Shown: positions 43,416-54,107, numbered from the stretch's first letter. The stretch is DNA of 64,000 nt from Bidens hawaiensis (GCA_021521415.1 JAIQDT010004976.1:1-64000), one strand, 5' to 3'. Numbers and translations: made by a program. The notes: generated by a model not told the origin, from the letters alone.

Positions 43416-44409
43416 TTCGGAAAATTTTCTTAAACGAAATTTTTCGGGTATATTCCGAATATGCTGGATACTCTTCTCACAAAATTTGGTGATATATTTT
43501 CCGGCCAACTTTTCACGCATATCGAGGGCCCGAGGGGGAGTAACCGGTTAATTTAACGACACTTTTATTGAAGATTTTCTAAGAATTGTTCAAGACCTTG
43601 CCTAATTTGTCAAGAAATGGGGGAGATAAAAATTTCAAAGAGGTTATTTGATTGGTATCTTCCTACGTTTGCAAGGATTTCTTGAAAAATTACTGCACTT
43701 CGGATGGTAATATGTGATTGCAAAGCTATGTTTGACCGAGTTCAAGATTGTTTGTTCTTTGATTGGTGATTGATTTTTTCAAGATTGAAACCTGGCTATG
43801 TGGGATACGAGTGTCTGTCGGTTTACTTGTTTCTGAGGGACTTTGATCCTGACTATGTTGGCTACGAGTATTCGGTGGATTGCTTCTGTTGAAGGGGATA
43901 TTCTTGAATGGATTGATGTGGTTGAGGAATATATGGGTCTTGTTATTGGATTGAAGAATCTGATCGTTCGGGATTGATTAGCGAAGGTTGGAACTCTGTA
44001 TCACATGCCCAAAGCAGTAGTGCATCCAAGCGTATTGGTTGCCGAAGAGCTTCAAAGTGTTATATTTTGGGATAGACGTTATCGAGAGAGTGAAAACCGT
44101 TGTGAAAGATGTGGTATGATCGGTTTGTTCATGAAGATGGTGACGAGGTCAAATGTAAAGACATTTTTACGTTACCAATGTGATAGATAGTCGAGGATTT
44201 GTTGCTGATTGACTCGTTTGATCGAACCATATCATATGTCAGTTGGAAGATCGGAATGATCACCTAGAGATGCTAATTTGAGGGGGAGATCTGATACGAG
44301 TAGTTACAAGTTGTTGGTTTGCTTAAAAAGAGTTATATTTTGTCTGTTCGCACAAGCCCGAGAATCATCAGTCAAGGGTGAGGTTGGATGTACGGCTGAT
44401 GATATGCAG

Positions 44410-44558
44410 TTAAAGTATTAGCGGTTAAAGTATTCGCCTTTAACGTATTCGTTGTTAACGTATTCTATGCTAATGTATTCATCGCGAAAGTTTTCGACGC
44501 TAAAGTATTGAAGACTAAAGTATTGTAGGATAAAGTATTGGATGCTAAAGTATTGAAA
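44410..44558 (+). repeat. Degenerate short repeats, TAAAGTATTG type
   Basis: About nine units of 15-20 bp: GTTAAAGTATTAGCG, GTTAAAGTATTCGCC, TTAACGTATTCGTTG, TTAACGTATTCTATG, CTAATGTATTCATCG, CGAAAGTTTTCGACG, CTAAAGTATTGAAGA, CTAAAGTATTGTAGG, ATAAAGTATTGGATG, CTAAAGTATTG. Spacing is close to constant. Confidence 0.85.
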
Positions 44559-44575
44559 AGCATTCGACAGCTACG

Positions 44576-44589
44576 GACAAGGGGGAGTC
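44576..44589 (+). other. Polypurine tract before LTR1
   Basis: GGACAAGGGGGAGTC directly precedes the LTR start TGTAAGTGCACGG at 44590. Confidence 0.8.
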
Positions 44590-45069
44590 TGTAAGTGCAC
44601 GGATTTTGTGTCCGCAGCTGTTCGAATAGGATAGGGGTTGTTTAGTCTTTATATTAATGTATAAAGGCACATTCGCTAAGGATGTTTAGCGAATGGGCCT
44701 CATTCGTTAAAGACTAGACATATTCGTTAATGTAAGAGCCCATTCGTTACTACTTTGTAACGAATGGAGGCTCATTCGTTAAAGAAATGCCCATTCGCTA
44801 AGGATGTTTAGCGAAGGGGAGGTCATTCGCAATGGGAAGCCTCATTCGTTAGTGATGTTAACGAATGAGGAGGACTGCCTATAAATAGGCCTTCCCTAGT
44901 GAATGTGCAGAGTGATCTGTGCTTATTTATGTTTATGTAACGTTATGCTGCCGGATTCTCTCCAGGCTTAATGTATTGATCTCCATTAACGTATTGAATG
45001 AACCCGACTTAACGTATCGATTTGCGACTATATTCCTGGCTCGTAAACGTTCGTATAACGTTTTCTCAC
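44590..45069 (+). mobile_element. SIRE-type LTR1, 3' copy, truncated at its end
   Basis: It starts TGTAAGTGCACGGATTTTG. ATTCGTTA hairpins fill 44660-44870 (for example CATTCGTTACTACTTTGTAA followed by CGAATG near 44742-44768). TATAAATAGGCC at 44880-44891 is a good TATA-box candidate, placing the transcription start roughly 30 bp downstream. The LTR is cut at about 45069 by gypsy sequence on the minus strand, without LTR ends, so the junction is a deletion or rearrangement. Confidence 0.8.
44880..44889 (+). promoter_or_regulatory. Candidate TATA box in LTR1
   Basis: TATAAATAGG, a strong plant TATA-box match, about 290 bp into the LTR. SIRE-B LTR has TATAAATACC at 31908-31917 in a comparable place. 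Confidence 0.55.
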
Positions 45070-45990
45070 GGTGCCATCAGGTAAAGCTAAAATCGGGGCA
45101 TGCGTCAACCGATTCTTCAACTAGAGAAAAGCCTCCTCCTGCTTAGTGCCCCAAACGAACTTAACACTCTTCTTAGTCAACTTGGTCAACGACGAAGCAA
45201 TTTTCGAAAGGTCGGGAATGAAGTGGCGGTAATAACCCGCCAAACCCAGAAAACTACGAATTTCGGATGGAGACTTAGGAGATTCCCATTCGTTAACGGC
45301 TTCCACCTTTGCAGGGTCAACCAAAATACCACTCAGGTTAATAACATGACTCAAGAACTGAACCTCATGTAACCAAAAGGCACACTTAGAAAATTTGGCA
45401 TACAATTTGTTCTTTCGCAGAGCTTCCAAAACTTCCGTAAGATGACCGGCGTGATCGGATTCACTTTTGGAATACACTAGAATGTTGTCGATGAATACAA
45501 TAACCGAACGGTCGACCATTGGCCTACAAACTCGGTTCATAAGATCCATGAACGCGGCCGGTGCGTTGGTTAAACCGAAAGACATCACGAGGAACTCATA
45601 ATGCCCGTAACAAGTGCGGAAGGCGGTCTTAGGCATATCTTCCTCCCGAATTTTCAACAGATGATACCCGGACCTAAGGTCGATCTTTGAGAACCAACTA
45701 GCTCCTTGGAGCTGATCAAATAAGTCGTTGATCCTCGGGAGAGGGTACCGATTTTTAACAGCGAGCTTATTCAATTCACGGTAGTCAATGCACATCCGCA
45801 TGCTACTGTCCTTCTTCTTCACGAATAGGAATGGGGCACCCCAAGGTTAGATGCTCGGTCGAATGAAGCCCTTATCGAGTAAGTCCTCTAACTGAGCCAT
45901 AAGTTCTTTCATTTCATTCGGTGCTAGTCAGTAAGGGGCTCGAGCAATGGGTTTTGCGCCCGGCACAAGGTCTATTTGGAACTCGACCTC
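45069..45990 (-). pseudogene. Chromovirus-like gypsy pol, reverse transcriptase (broken, 3' truncated)
   Basis: Minus strand, same family as 23457-25567. It reads from the RT start (MKELMAQLEDLLDKGFIRPS, about 45910-45860), then a stop near 45848, [19 protein letters not shown] (45822), [37 protein letters not shown] and the catalytic box [14 protein letters not shown], where the second Asp of YIDD is Asn. The thumb ([20 protein letters not shown]) follows. A TAG near 45121 interrupts the RNase H start, and sequence similarity to the plus-strand copy ends at about 45069 (GATGGCACCG) where LTR1 begins. RNase H and integrase are missing from this copy. Confidence 0.9.
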
Positions 45991-46560
45991 GCGGTCTGGC
46001 GGCACATCTGACAAATCATCTGGGAATACATCCGCGAAATCCCGAACAATAGGCACATCACCGGCGGTAGCCACCTCGGTTTTCATATTTATAGCATACG
46101 CCAGATATGCCCAGCAACCCCGTCGCATCAACCTTCCCGCCTTAAGCATAGATATGATATGTGGAGTCGCACTATTCCAGTCACCGAAGACCGTAATTTG
46201 GGTTCCATCTTGGGGGCCCTCAGGCAAACAAGTTTCTGACCACAAATGATCTGAGCATCAACACTTGCGAGCCAATCCATCTCGAGCACCATATCGAAAC
46301 AACCAAGCGGCATCAAATACAACCGCACCGGAAACCTATACCCAGACAACTCGATGGAACAACCCTGAATAGCCCTAGACACGGACACAGATTTTCCTAC
46401 GGCGACCTCAACCTCAAACACATCAACTACGCGCTCAGGTGATTTATTCAACGAGGAATAGAAAGCGGTAGACACAAAACTTCTACTGGCGCCCGAATCA
46501 AATAAGACTGACGCCTGTAATTCATCAAGTAGAAAGGTACCTGGGATAATATTATACTAC
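45991..46560 (-). pseudogene. Gypsy aspartic protease region (broken)
   Basis: Minus strand, between gag and RT as in gypsy pol. The retropepsin active site reads LFDSGASRSFVST (about 46507-46470). The fold continues with VSRAIQGCSIELSG and CFDMVLEMDWLASVDAQI, the usual LGMDWL motif as LEMDWL. A frameshift near 46240-46230 precedes the linker to RT (SDVPPDREVEFQIDLVPGAK, about 46015-45955). Confidence 0.85.
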
Positions 46561-47218
46561 TGCTTAGCTACATGATCATCACATACAATTCCAAAGGAAT
46601 AAGAAATTTATAACGGTGGAACAAAAGCTAAATAAGGAAAAGTACCAGAAACGACATCCGCATCCTCCTTCGCCTCCCTCTTGGAGATGTTGAAGGCCCT
46701 CGCCCTGGCCTTCGGCTTCTCTTCCACCTTCCCCCTCGAGGAAGTCCCCTGACCGGACCCCCCCCCCCCGCCTTACTGGTAGGACAGTTTGATGCCAAGT
46801 GACCGGAGCCCTTACAGCGGAAACAAGTCAACTTCTGACACTCGAAATGGGGGTGTCCCGTCTTATCATAACGAAAATAGGAGCCAAACCCACTCTTACA
46901 TTCCCCTTTGTGCGGTTTCCCGCACTTCTTACAATTTCCGAATGCCGCATCCCTCTTAAACTCAGAAGTCTCAGTCTTCACCCTTTTCTCAGACGGATTA
47001 AAATTGCTTCCCCCTGGCCGCTTACCGTACGAATTAGTGTTCCAAGTCTTCCTTGTCTCAGTCAGCGGTAACTTCTCCCTCTGATCATACAAAGTACCTG
47101 CTAGGGTAACCACCGATGAAAAGGTTTCATGTCTATGGTCACCAGACCCCTACGAATATCTGCCGGAAGCCCCTTCACATACTTTTTAATCCTCTTTGCT
47201 TCCGAAGTAACCAAATCG
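46561..47218 (-). pseudogene. Gypsy gag, C-terminal part (broken, split by LINE)
   Basis: Minus strand. From the LINE junction the frame reads SEAKRIKKYVKGLPADIRRG (about 47205-47150), then a shift, then TKSNFNPSEK-like linker. Knuckles: NCKKCGKPHKGEC (about 46935-46900), a middle one damaged to YFRYDKTGHPHFEC (two Cys replaced by Tyr), and LTCFRCKGSGHLASNC (about 46830-46785), which is intact. A C-run (46758-46770) causes a further shift. It is the continuation of the gag at 50848-51607. Confidence 0.85.
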
Positions 47219-47750
47219 TTGGTTGATCTAATGGTTATTGATTATTCGAACCAGGTTCTTCACGTTCAGTTAAAGTTTAAGTTGGATAATAAGGCGATGT
47301 ATTGTTCTTTCGAGTATGCTGAAAATTGTTATTTGAAAAGAAGGGAGTTATGGCATAATCTTGCAGTTCATAAACAATTCACTCGTGGTAAACCTTGGGC
47401 TTTACTAGGAGATTTTAATTGCGCTCTTAATTTGGAAGACAGCTTACATGGTTCTTCCAAAATATCCACTGGGATGCTTGATTTTCGTGCTTGTGTTAAG
47501 AACATTGAAGTTGAGGATATAAATGGGGTCGGGCTCCAATTCACTTGGAACAATAAACCGAGAACGGGTATGGGTCTTTTCAAAAAGCTTGATAGGGTGA
47601 TGGGAAACTCTAAATTCATGGATATTTTTAATGATTCAACGGCGGTGTTCCTTCCATATCGGATTTCAGACCACTCTCCGTGTTTATTGAAATTCCCTCT
47701 CTTATTAAAGGTAAGCCTAAACCGTTTAAATTCCCTAATTTCTTAATTGG
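47219..47750 (+). pseudogene. LINE endonuclease, C-terminal part
   Basis: The AP-like endonuclease nicks the target for priming. Visible motifs: VIDYSNQVLHVQL, LLGDFNCALNLEDS (about 47405), FTWNNKPRTGMGLFKKLDRV (about 47540), and RISDHSPCLLKF (about 47660), which carries the conserved SDH. The N-terminal third is missing because of 5' truncation. A frameshift near 47690 separates it from the RT segment. Confidence 0.88.
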
Positions 47751-49838
47751 TAAACCGGGTTATAATGATATTATTGCTAACGGCTGGAAAATTGAGGTGA
47801 ATGGTTATTACATGTTTCGCGTGGTAAAGAAACTCCAAAACTTAAAACATCCAATCCGTTCTTTGTTGCACCGACAAAGCAATCTCCACAAGAAAGTTAA
47901 TGATCTAAGAACCCTTCTTGATGCTTGTCAAACCCATCTTGACATTGACCCTACTAATTTGGTGTTGATTCGGGAGCAGAGTAGTTATCTTAAGGCTTAT
48001 CATGAGGCAACTAAAGATGAGGAAGAATTCCTAAAACAAAACGCTAAAGTCGATTGGTTAAAGCTTGGTGATTCTAACACTGCGTATTTTCACAATTCTT
48101 TGAAAATCCGAAACCATAGATGTCGTATTGATATTATAAGTGATGTTCAGGGCCAATTATATGAGGGATCGGATGTTCCTTCGGTGTTTGTTAATCATTT
48201 TATGAACATTTTTGGTTCGGATATGCAACCATTGAGAAAACCAGATAATCAGATTTTTACTACTAAGCTCTCGGCCTCTCAGGCGGAGCTGATGGTTAGA
48301 CCTATATCCGATTTGGAAATCAAGGAAGCTTTTTTCTCTATTGGGAATACCAAAGCGCCGGGGCCTGATGGTTTTTCCTCGGCCTTCTTTAAAAGTTCTT
48401 GGGATATTGTTGGGAAAGATGTTTGTTTGGCGGTTCATGAATTTTTCAGAAAAGGAAGTCTCCTTAAACAGGTAAACCACACTATTATTGCCCTTATTCC
48501 CAAAGTGACCACCACTTTTACTCCTAATGATTTTCGTCCCATCTCGTGCTGCAACACTTTATATAAATGCATTACCAAGATTATCTCGGTTCGTAAGATG
48601 AAGGTTTGGAGTCGTTAATTGATATCAATCAGTCTGCGTTTGTTCCTAGGCGTAGAATTTCTGATAACATCCTTTTGACCCAAGAATTAATGCATAATTA
48701 TCACACTAATAACGGTCCGCTTAGATGTGCTTTTAAAGTTGATATTCAGAAAGCTTACGATACGGTCAGTTGGGACTTCATTCGTGATATTCTATATGGG
48801 TATGGTTTCCACGATAGGATGATTCATTGGATTATGGAATGCATAACCACCTCTTCTTTTTCGATATCCATAAATGGGAACTTACACGGGTTCTTTAGTG
48901 GTAAAAGAGGTCTTAGACAGGGTGATCCGATGTCTCCTTATATTTTCACGCTGGTTATGCAAGTTCTCAGGTTAATTCTGCATCGAAAGGTACGTATTGA
49001 ACGCTCGTTTCGTTTTCATCGTCATTGTGAAAAATTAAATATTATCAATATTTGCTTTGCGGATGATTTGTTCCTGTTTGCTCGAGGCGATGTGGATTCA
49101 GCTAAAACTATTATGGGGGCTCTGAATGATTTCAAAGATATGTCCGGGCTTACTCCTAGTGTACCGAAAAGTACCGCGTTTTTCTGTAATGTTTCGGATC
49201 GCGTTAAAAGTGGGATTTTGAATATTATGCCCTTCGTTGAAGGTAGGCTCCCGGTTAAATACTTGGGAGTTCCTCTTATTTCTACGAGGCTAAATTACCG
49301 TGATTGTAAGAGGTTGCTGGATCGTATGGATAATCGGATTGGAGATTGGAAGAATAAAACTTTATCTTTTGCGGGTAAACTTCAGCTGGTCAGGTCTGTT
49401 CTGTCGTCCTTATATATTTACTGGTCTGCTGTTTTCTCACTTCCTTCTAGACTTATTGCTGATCTTGAAAAACGGATTAAAAATTTCCTTTGGGACTATG
49501 GACACAAAAAGGGAAAGCATAAAGTTTCTTGGGATATTGTTTGTCAGCCGAAAAGTGAAGGTGGTTTGGGTTTCCGGCGTATCCGGGATGTCAATAACTC
49601 TCTTCTGGTTTATCATATTTGGAGTTTAATCAATGTTCGTAATTCGTTGTGGGTTAAATGGATGCATGAGTATAAAATGAAATGGCGAAATTTTTGGAGC
49701 TTGCAGATTCCTAACTCTTGTACTTGGGGGTGGAGGAAAATTCTTCAGTTTCGTCCCCGTATTAGACATTTTATATGGCATGAAATCGGTAATGGGAGAT
49801 CTACTTCAGTTTGGTATGATAAATGGGATGTTCTTTAA
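47680..49838 (+). pseudogene. LINE reverse transcriptase (broken)
   Basis: This enzyme copies LINE RNA at the nicked target. First segment: KVDWLKLGDSNTAYFHNSLK (about 48045), AFFSIGNTKAPGPDGFSSAF (about 48330) and NDFRPISCCNTLYKCITKII (about 48525). A frameshift near 48596 follows. Second segment: INQSAFVPRRRISDNILLTQ, FKVDIQKAYDTVSWDF, KRGLRQGDPMSPYIF and the catalytic box ICFADDLFLFARG (about 49050), intact. The thumb has VKYLGVPLISTRLNYRDC. The frame ends at 49836-49838. Confidence 0.93.
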
Positions 49839-50650
49839 GTGATTATATTAACCCGAGAGCAATACATGGGGCTGGTTTGACTTTAAAGACCTGTGTCAGT
49901 GATGTTGTTCATCATAATAACTGGGGATGGCCGCCTGATTGGATTTCGAGATTCCCAATTCTTTCGAACTTAAAGGAGGTGAGTATTTATCCGGAAAAGA
50001 GGGACAAGATCGTGGTAATGGATGAGAATGGGACTTCAGCGAATATCTCGGCTTCAGGAATATGGCAACTTCTTCGAATACCGGCAGATAAGGTTTCTTG
50101 GATGCATGTCGTTTGGTTCTCTCAATATGTTCCAAAACACTCCTTTATGTTGTGGATTGTGCTTCATGATAGATTAAGCACGCAGAATCGTATAATGGGG
50201 TGGAAAATTGGTGGGTATCCAAATCATAACCTGTATTGCTGCCTTTTATGTAATGGAGAGCCGGATTCTCGTAATCATCTCTTTTTTGAGTGTAAGTTCT
50301 CTTCTGAGGTTTGGAGTATTGTCAAAATGAAAGGTAAGTTTCAGGGGTGCATGAATGGTTGGGCGAATATTCTCCAATATGTGTCTCAATTTGGAATGTC
50401 CAACTCTATTGATAATGTTATTAATCGGCTGTTACTTGGGGCTTCGGTTTACGTAATTTGGAAGGAACGAAATAACCGGCTTTTCAGGAACTCTTTGAAG
50501 ACTCCAAAGATTGTTGCTGACGAAATCATTAAGGGTACTCGCCTAAAGCTAATGACACTAAAGTTCAAGAATTCTAAACGGGTCAATCGGGTTCTCGAAG
50601 ATTGGCATTTTCAGAGAGGAGTTTCCCACCAAATTGATGATAATGGTTGA
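49823..50650 (+). pseudogene. LINE C-terminal zinc-finger (zf-RVT) region
   Basis: Continuation of the LINE ORF in another frame after a shift near 49835. Motifs: WMHVVWFSQYVPKHSFMLWI, then CLLCNGEPDSRNHLFFEC (about 50240-50295), the Cys/His cluster found at the end of plant L1 RT proteins, and VYVIWKERNNRLFRN near 50450. The frame ends with a TGA at 50648-50650. About 200 bp of 3' UTR follow before the A-run. Confidence 0.88.
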
Positions 50651-50858
50651 TTTGTTTTTGTTATGTTTGTTTCTTTGGTTCTTGTGTAGGCTTTAGCAGT
50701 GTTTACCATTGTTTGGTGGTTTTGGTTTTGCTTACTCTTGTATGGCATGTCATACATGAGAACTAATATGGCACTTTGTCATATTACTTGTACTATGTTG
50801 GTTGTGTGGAATGAATTTAACCGGGTAAAACCCTTTACCCAAAAAAATAACCAAATCG

Positions 50859-51607
50859 GGACATAAACAGGCCATCTGGTTAAACTTGGTGGTATACTCC
50901 CGATGCGTCATACTACTCGCCTCCAAGGTCAAGAATTCATGTTCCATCTTATCCAATTTGTGTGGAGGACAAAACTGATCGAGAACCAAATTCTTCAGCT
51001 CATCCCATGCCATCCTCCTGATCACACGATCACCCATCGCCTGTGCCAAGTTGTCCCACCAACACAGTGCCTCAGAACGAAAAGAGGCAGTAGCATAAGT
51101 CACCATGTCATCCTCCTTACATTTACTGACTCTCAGAACGGCCTCCATCTCCCTTACCCACTGATGTGCTGCCAACGCATCCTTAGTACCGTCAAAAGAA
51201 CCGTCACACTTCTTAAAGTCACCATATGAGCAACCTCGAGAAGACACACTAACAGTCCGCACTTCATCTTCTTCCCCACTCGGCACATACACCTCTTCCT
51301 CCTCATCAACCTGCGTCTCCCTACCCTTCCTTTCTTTACCCGAACCCTTACCAACCATAGACTCCTCCATGGCCCTAACGGCCTCAGCAACGATCTCGGG
51401 AATGGCGCAATGGAGCACCTGGTAAACCTCGTCCGCGATTTCCGCGAGCATAGCAGGATCAAAGGCGGGGTTATCCCCCTGCCCATGAATCGGGGCTTCC
51501 TGCAGGGAAGTAGGAATCTCATTCTCGGCTTCGGCATGTGGCTTACGACCACGACCACTACCATGAACACTAGAACCACCTCTCTTAGCTGCTCGAGTAT
51601 TAACCAT
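50859..51607 (-). pseudogene. Gypsy gag, N-terminal part (split by LINE)
   Basis: Minus strand, ATG 51607: MVNTRAAKRGGSSVHGSG, a basic start typical of this gypsy family, then an acidic region (QVDEEEEVYVPSGEEDE, about 51300). The capsid domain follows: FKKCDGSFDGTKDALAAHQW, FRSEALCWWDNLAQAMGD, LVLDQFCPPHKLDKMEHEFL and YTTKFNQMACLCPDLV. It is open from 51607 until the LINE target duplication at 50858; the gag continues at 47218. Confidence 0.9.
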
Positions 51608-51785
51608 GACTTATCCCTACAAAGACTGAATTTTAATATGGTCAGGTACAAGTGGCATTTAGAACATGTAAGGTAAGGGTAAACTGCTAATGACGTTGAT
51701 CAGGTGTAACTAGTCATTACTTTACCCGCCCGTCCTAATCACCCCCGGCCCCTAACCACATTAGGTCAGTAATTCAAATAGGTCG
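51608..51785 (-). other. Gypsy leader remnant
   Basis: Non-coding sequence between gag and the LTR fragment. I did not find a clear primer binding site. Homology to the LTR at 25640 stops near 51786 (ACCGACCTATTTGAATTAC in element orientation). Confidence 0.5.
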
Positions 51786-52554
51786 GTAATTCGCAAGTAC
51801 AACGCACCAACTATTCAATAAACGCAATTGCGCGTTGTACCGACCCGTTTGAGTAACCGACAACCAATTCAGCCCCATAACTTATAAAAATGCTTTTTCA
51901 ACAGCCCATACATCAAACCAAGTGTCCCCGAGCTGAATTGGTCGTTAATCACTTCAACCCTCGCGTTAAACGCACCAAAGTACAATTCTAGTCAACCGAA
52001 CATAAAAAATGAAACTACAACTAGTTGACCAACTTAACGAACACCAATGAACACGATTTTTTAAGTATGTTATACTAGACATACCTAGGAATATTTCGGT
52101 GCAAAAATCTCAACACAAAACAGTCCAGGAAATGCTCAATTGGATAGCCACCCGGTTAGCCTACAACAAGCCATTAATCGATCAATACGCGTGTTATAAC
52201 AACCAATTATGGTGGAAAAGAATTAGGGAATCGTAGTACTAACCTTGAATTGAAGTTCTTTGGATTAATCTTGGCTGCACAGAAGATTTTCACAAGGGGG
52301 GGGGGGTTCTCTTGGCCGATCGGCTGCGCCTAATGGTGTTAGGGTTAGGATTTTTATTTTTTTATGATATAACAATATGTTACACACAAGCCCTCAAACT
52401 TTAAGGGATATGGCAACTAGGAAGGAAAGGTTAGATAACTTAACGTACCGGGAAGATGGTCGGGTCAACGGAAGATGCCGGATAGCTCCCAAGAAATACA
52501 CATACTCTACATGCAGGAAATATTTAAACCGAAAAAAAATTAGTGGGCGTTACA
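51786..52554 (-). mobile_element. Gypsy LTR fragment b (first ~770 bp)
   Basis: In element orientation it starts TGTAACGCCCACTAATTTTT at 52554, after a polypurine tract, and runs through AGCCGATCGGCCAAGAG and TGGGGCTGAATTGGTTGTCG. These match the LTR at 25640-28016 (near 25870 and 26720). It stops well short of the full 2.3 kb, so the 3' two thirds are deleted. Confidence 0.85.
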
Positions 52555-52559
52555 AGTCC

Positions 52560-52834
52560 ACCCCCCTTACAATGGGATTCATCCCCGAATCCTGACGCGA
52601 CAGGAACAACTACGGATAGAGTTTCATCATCTCATCTTCGGACTCCCAAGTAGCCTCGGAACCCCTATGGTGCCTCCACTGCACCTTCACCTGCCTAACC
52701 AGTTTATTTCTCAGACGCCTTTCCTGACGGTCAAGAATAGCAATAGGTTCCTCAACGTAGTTCAGCTTACTGTCTACCTCAATATCCTCAACAGGCACAT
52801 GGGCCTCACATTCACCAAAACGACCCTTAGACAC
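52560..52834 (-). pseudogene. Gypsy pol C-terminus (chromodomain-type tail) and PPT
   Basis: Minus strand: AHVPVEDIEVDSKLNYVEEP, ILDRQERRLRNKLVRQVKVQ and GSEATWESEDEMMKLYP, the intact form of the tail that is frameshifted in the plus-strand copy at 25400-25567. A stop follows near 52610, then GGGATGAATCCCATTGTAAG and the polypurine tract GGGGGGTGGACT up to the LTR at 52554. The upstream pol is missing: at 52835 the sequence changes to LTR fragment a. Confidence 0.9.
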
Positions 52835-53762
52835 TCCCGGGAATAAAGAATTCCCAAATTATCCCCGGAAGCACTAGGTTATACCAATACGCGCGTTTTA
52901 AGAGTCGTTTAGGCCATTAACATCCAACTCAGCCCCGTGTGGACCCAACATGATAAAATCACAACCAGCAAGTTCACACGATGTTACACGAGTCAAATAG
53001 GTCGGTAGTTCGCAAGTACAACGCACCAACTATTCAATAAACGCAATTGCGCATTGTACCGACGCGTTTGAGTAACCGACAACCAATTCAGCCCCATAAC
53101 TTATAAAAATACTTTCTCAACAGCCCATACATTAAACCAATTGTCCCCGAGCTGAATTGGTCGTTAATCACTTCAACCCTCGCGTTAAACGCACCAAACT
53201 ACAATTCTAGTCAACCGTACATAACAAATCAAACTATAACTAGTTGACCAACTTAACGAACACCAACGAACACGACTTTTAAGTATGTTATACTATACAT
53301 ACATAGGAATATTTCGGTGCAAAAACCTCAACCAAAACAGTCCCAGAAATGCTCAATTGGACAGCCACCCGGTTAGCCTACAACAAGCCATTAATAGATC
53401 AATACGCGTGTTATAACGACCAATTATGGTGTAAAAGACTTGGGGAATCGTAGTACTAACCTTGAATTGAAGTTCTATGGATTAATCTTGGCTGCACAGA
53501 AGATTTTCACAAGGGGGGGGGGGGTTCTCTTGGCCGATCGGCTGCGCCTAATGTTGTTAGGGGTAGGATTTTTATTTTTTTATGATATAACAATATGTTA
53601 CACACTAGCCCTCAAAGTTTAAGGGATATGGCAACTAGGAAGGAAAGGTTAGATAACTTAACGTACCGGGAAGATGGTCGGGTCAACGAAAGATGCCGGA
53701 TAACTCCTAAGAAATATACGACTCTACATGCAGGAAATCTTTAAACCGAAAACAAATTAGCG
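52835..53762 (-). mobile_element. Gypsy LTR fragment a (first ~930 bp, missing the terminal bases)
   Basis: In element orientation it begins CGCTAATTTGTTTTCGGTTT at 53762, lacking the first bases TGTAACG, and ends near 52835 in TTATTCCCGGGAGTGTCTAA. It is nearly identical to fragment b (for example GAGTAACCGACAACCAATTC at 51851 and 53070, offset 1,219), so the two are recent paralogues. A poly-G run of 11-12 bases (53513-53524) also occurs in b (52297-52306). Confidence 0.85.
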
Positions 53763-54107
53763 TACCCCACAAAGATTCCTTCAATCGACTTGGGACCAAA
53801 TTTGCCACTCGGTTCAAGATTGGTACATGTATATCCAAACGGTTCAAGCCACTTCAGATTTGGTTTATGTCGATTAAGTAGCTCAAAACACGTTTTCCCG
53901 AACTTCTTCACAGTAATAACACGGTTAAGTGTATAACAGGCCGATGCCACTGCCTCGGTCCAAAAATTAACTGGTAATTTTGAATCTGAAAGCATGGTCC
54001 GGGCTGTTTCAATCAAAGTCCGATTCCTTCGTTCAACGACCCCGTTTTGTTGTGGAGTGTAGGGTGCGCTAAACTCATAAAGAATCCCCCAGTCATTACA
54101 AATGATG
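53763..54107 (-). pseudogene. Copia integrase fragment (SIRE-related)
   Basis: Minus strand: FSAPYTPQQNGVVERRNRTL (about 54085-54025, frame shifted), IETARTMLSDSKLPVNFWTE, ACYTLNRVITVKKFGKTCFE and KPNLKWLEPFGYTCTNLEPS (about 53870-53800). This is the integrase C-terminal core including the catalytic Glu, related to SIRE-B integrase near 37070-37290 but not identical. It is fused at about 54107 to the SIRE-C gag on the opposite strand, with no LTR between, so it marks a rearrangement. Confidence 0.85.

Larger units (their letters stand above)
42812..44589 (+). mobile_element. Interior of a non-autonomous SIRE-related element (LARD-like)
   Basis: About 1.8 kb lie between a PBS (42800) and a polypurine tract plus LTR start (44576-44590). 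It carries no recognisable gag or pol. An ATTCGTTA array (43085-43415), a gene-free middle and a run of degenerate TAAAGTATTG repeats (44410-44558) are present. The only open stretch, 44005-44190, has a CERCGMIGLFMKM segment without a family match I can name, and I do not call it a gene. Size and layout fit a large retrotransposon derivative mobilised by SIRE proteins. Confidence 0.6.
47219..50847 (+). mobile_element. L1-type LINE, 5' truncated, in gypsy gag
   Basis: Plus strand, 3.6 kb. Both ends are flanked by TAACCAAATCG (47208-47218 and 50848-50858), a perfect 11-bp target duplication. The 3' end has a short A-run (50841-50847). Content in order: C-terminal part of the endonuclease, RT, zinc-finger tail. 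Full plant L1 elements are about twice as long with an ORF1, so the 5' half was never copied. It lies opposite to the gypsy gag it interrupts and is younger than that element. Confidence 0.95.

Noticed and set aside
44005..44190. Small open frame with a CERCG motif in the LARD-like interior
   Set aside because: Only 61 codons, one Cys pair, no counterpart in other copies; expected by chance in 1.8 kb.
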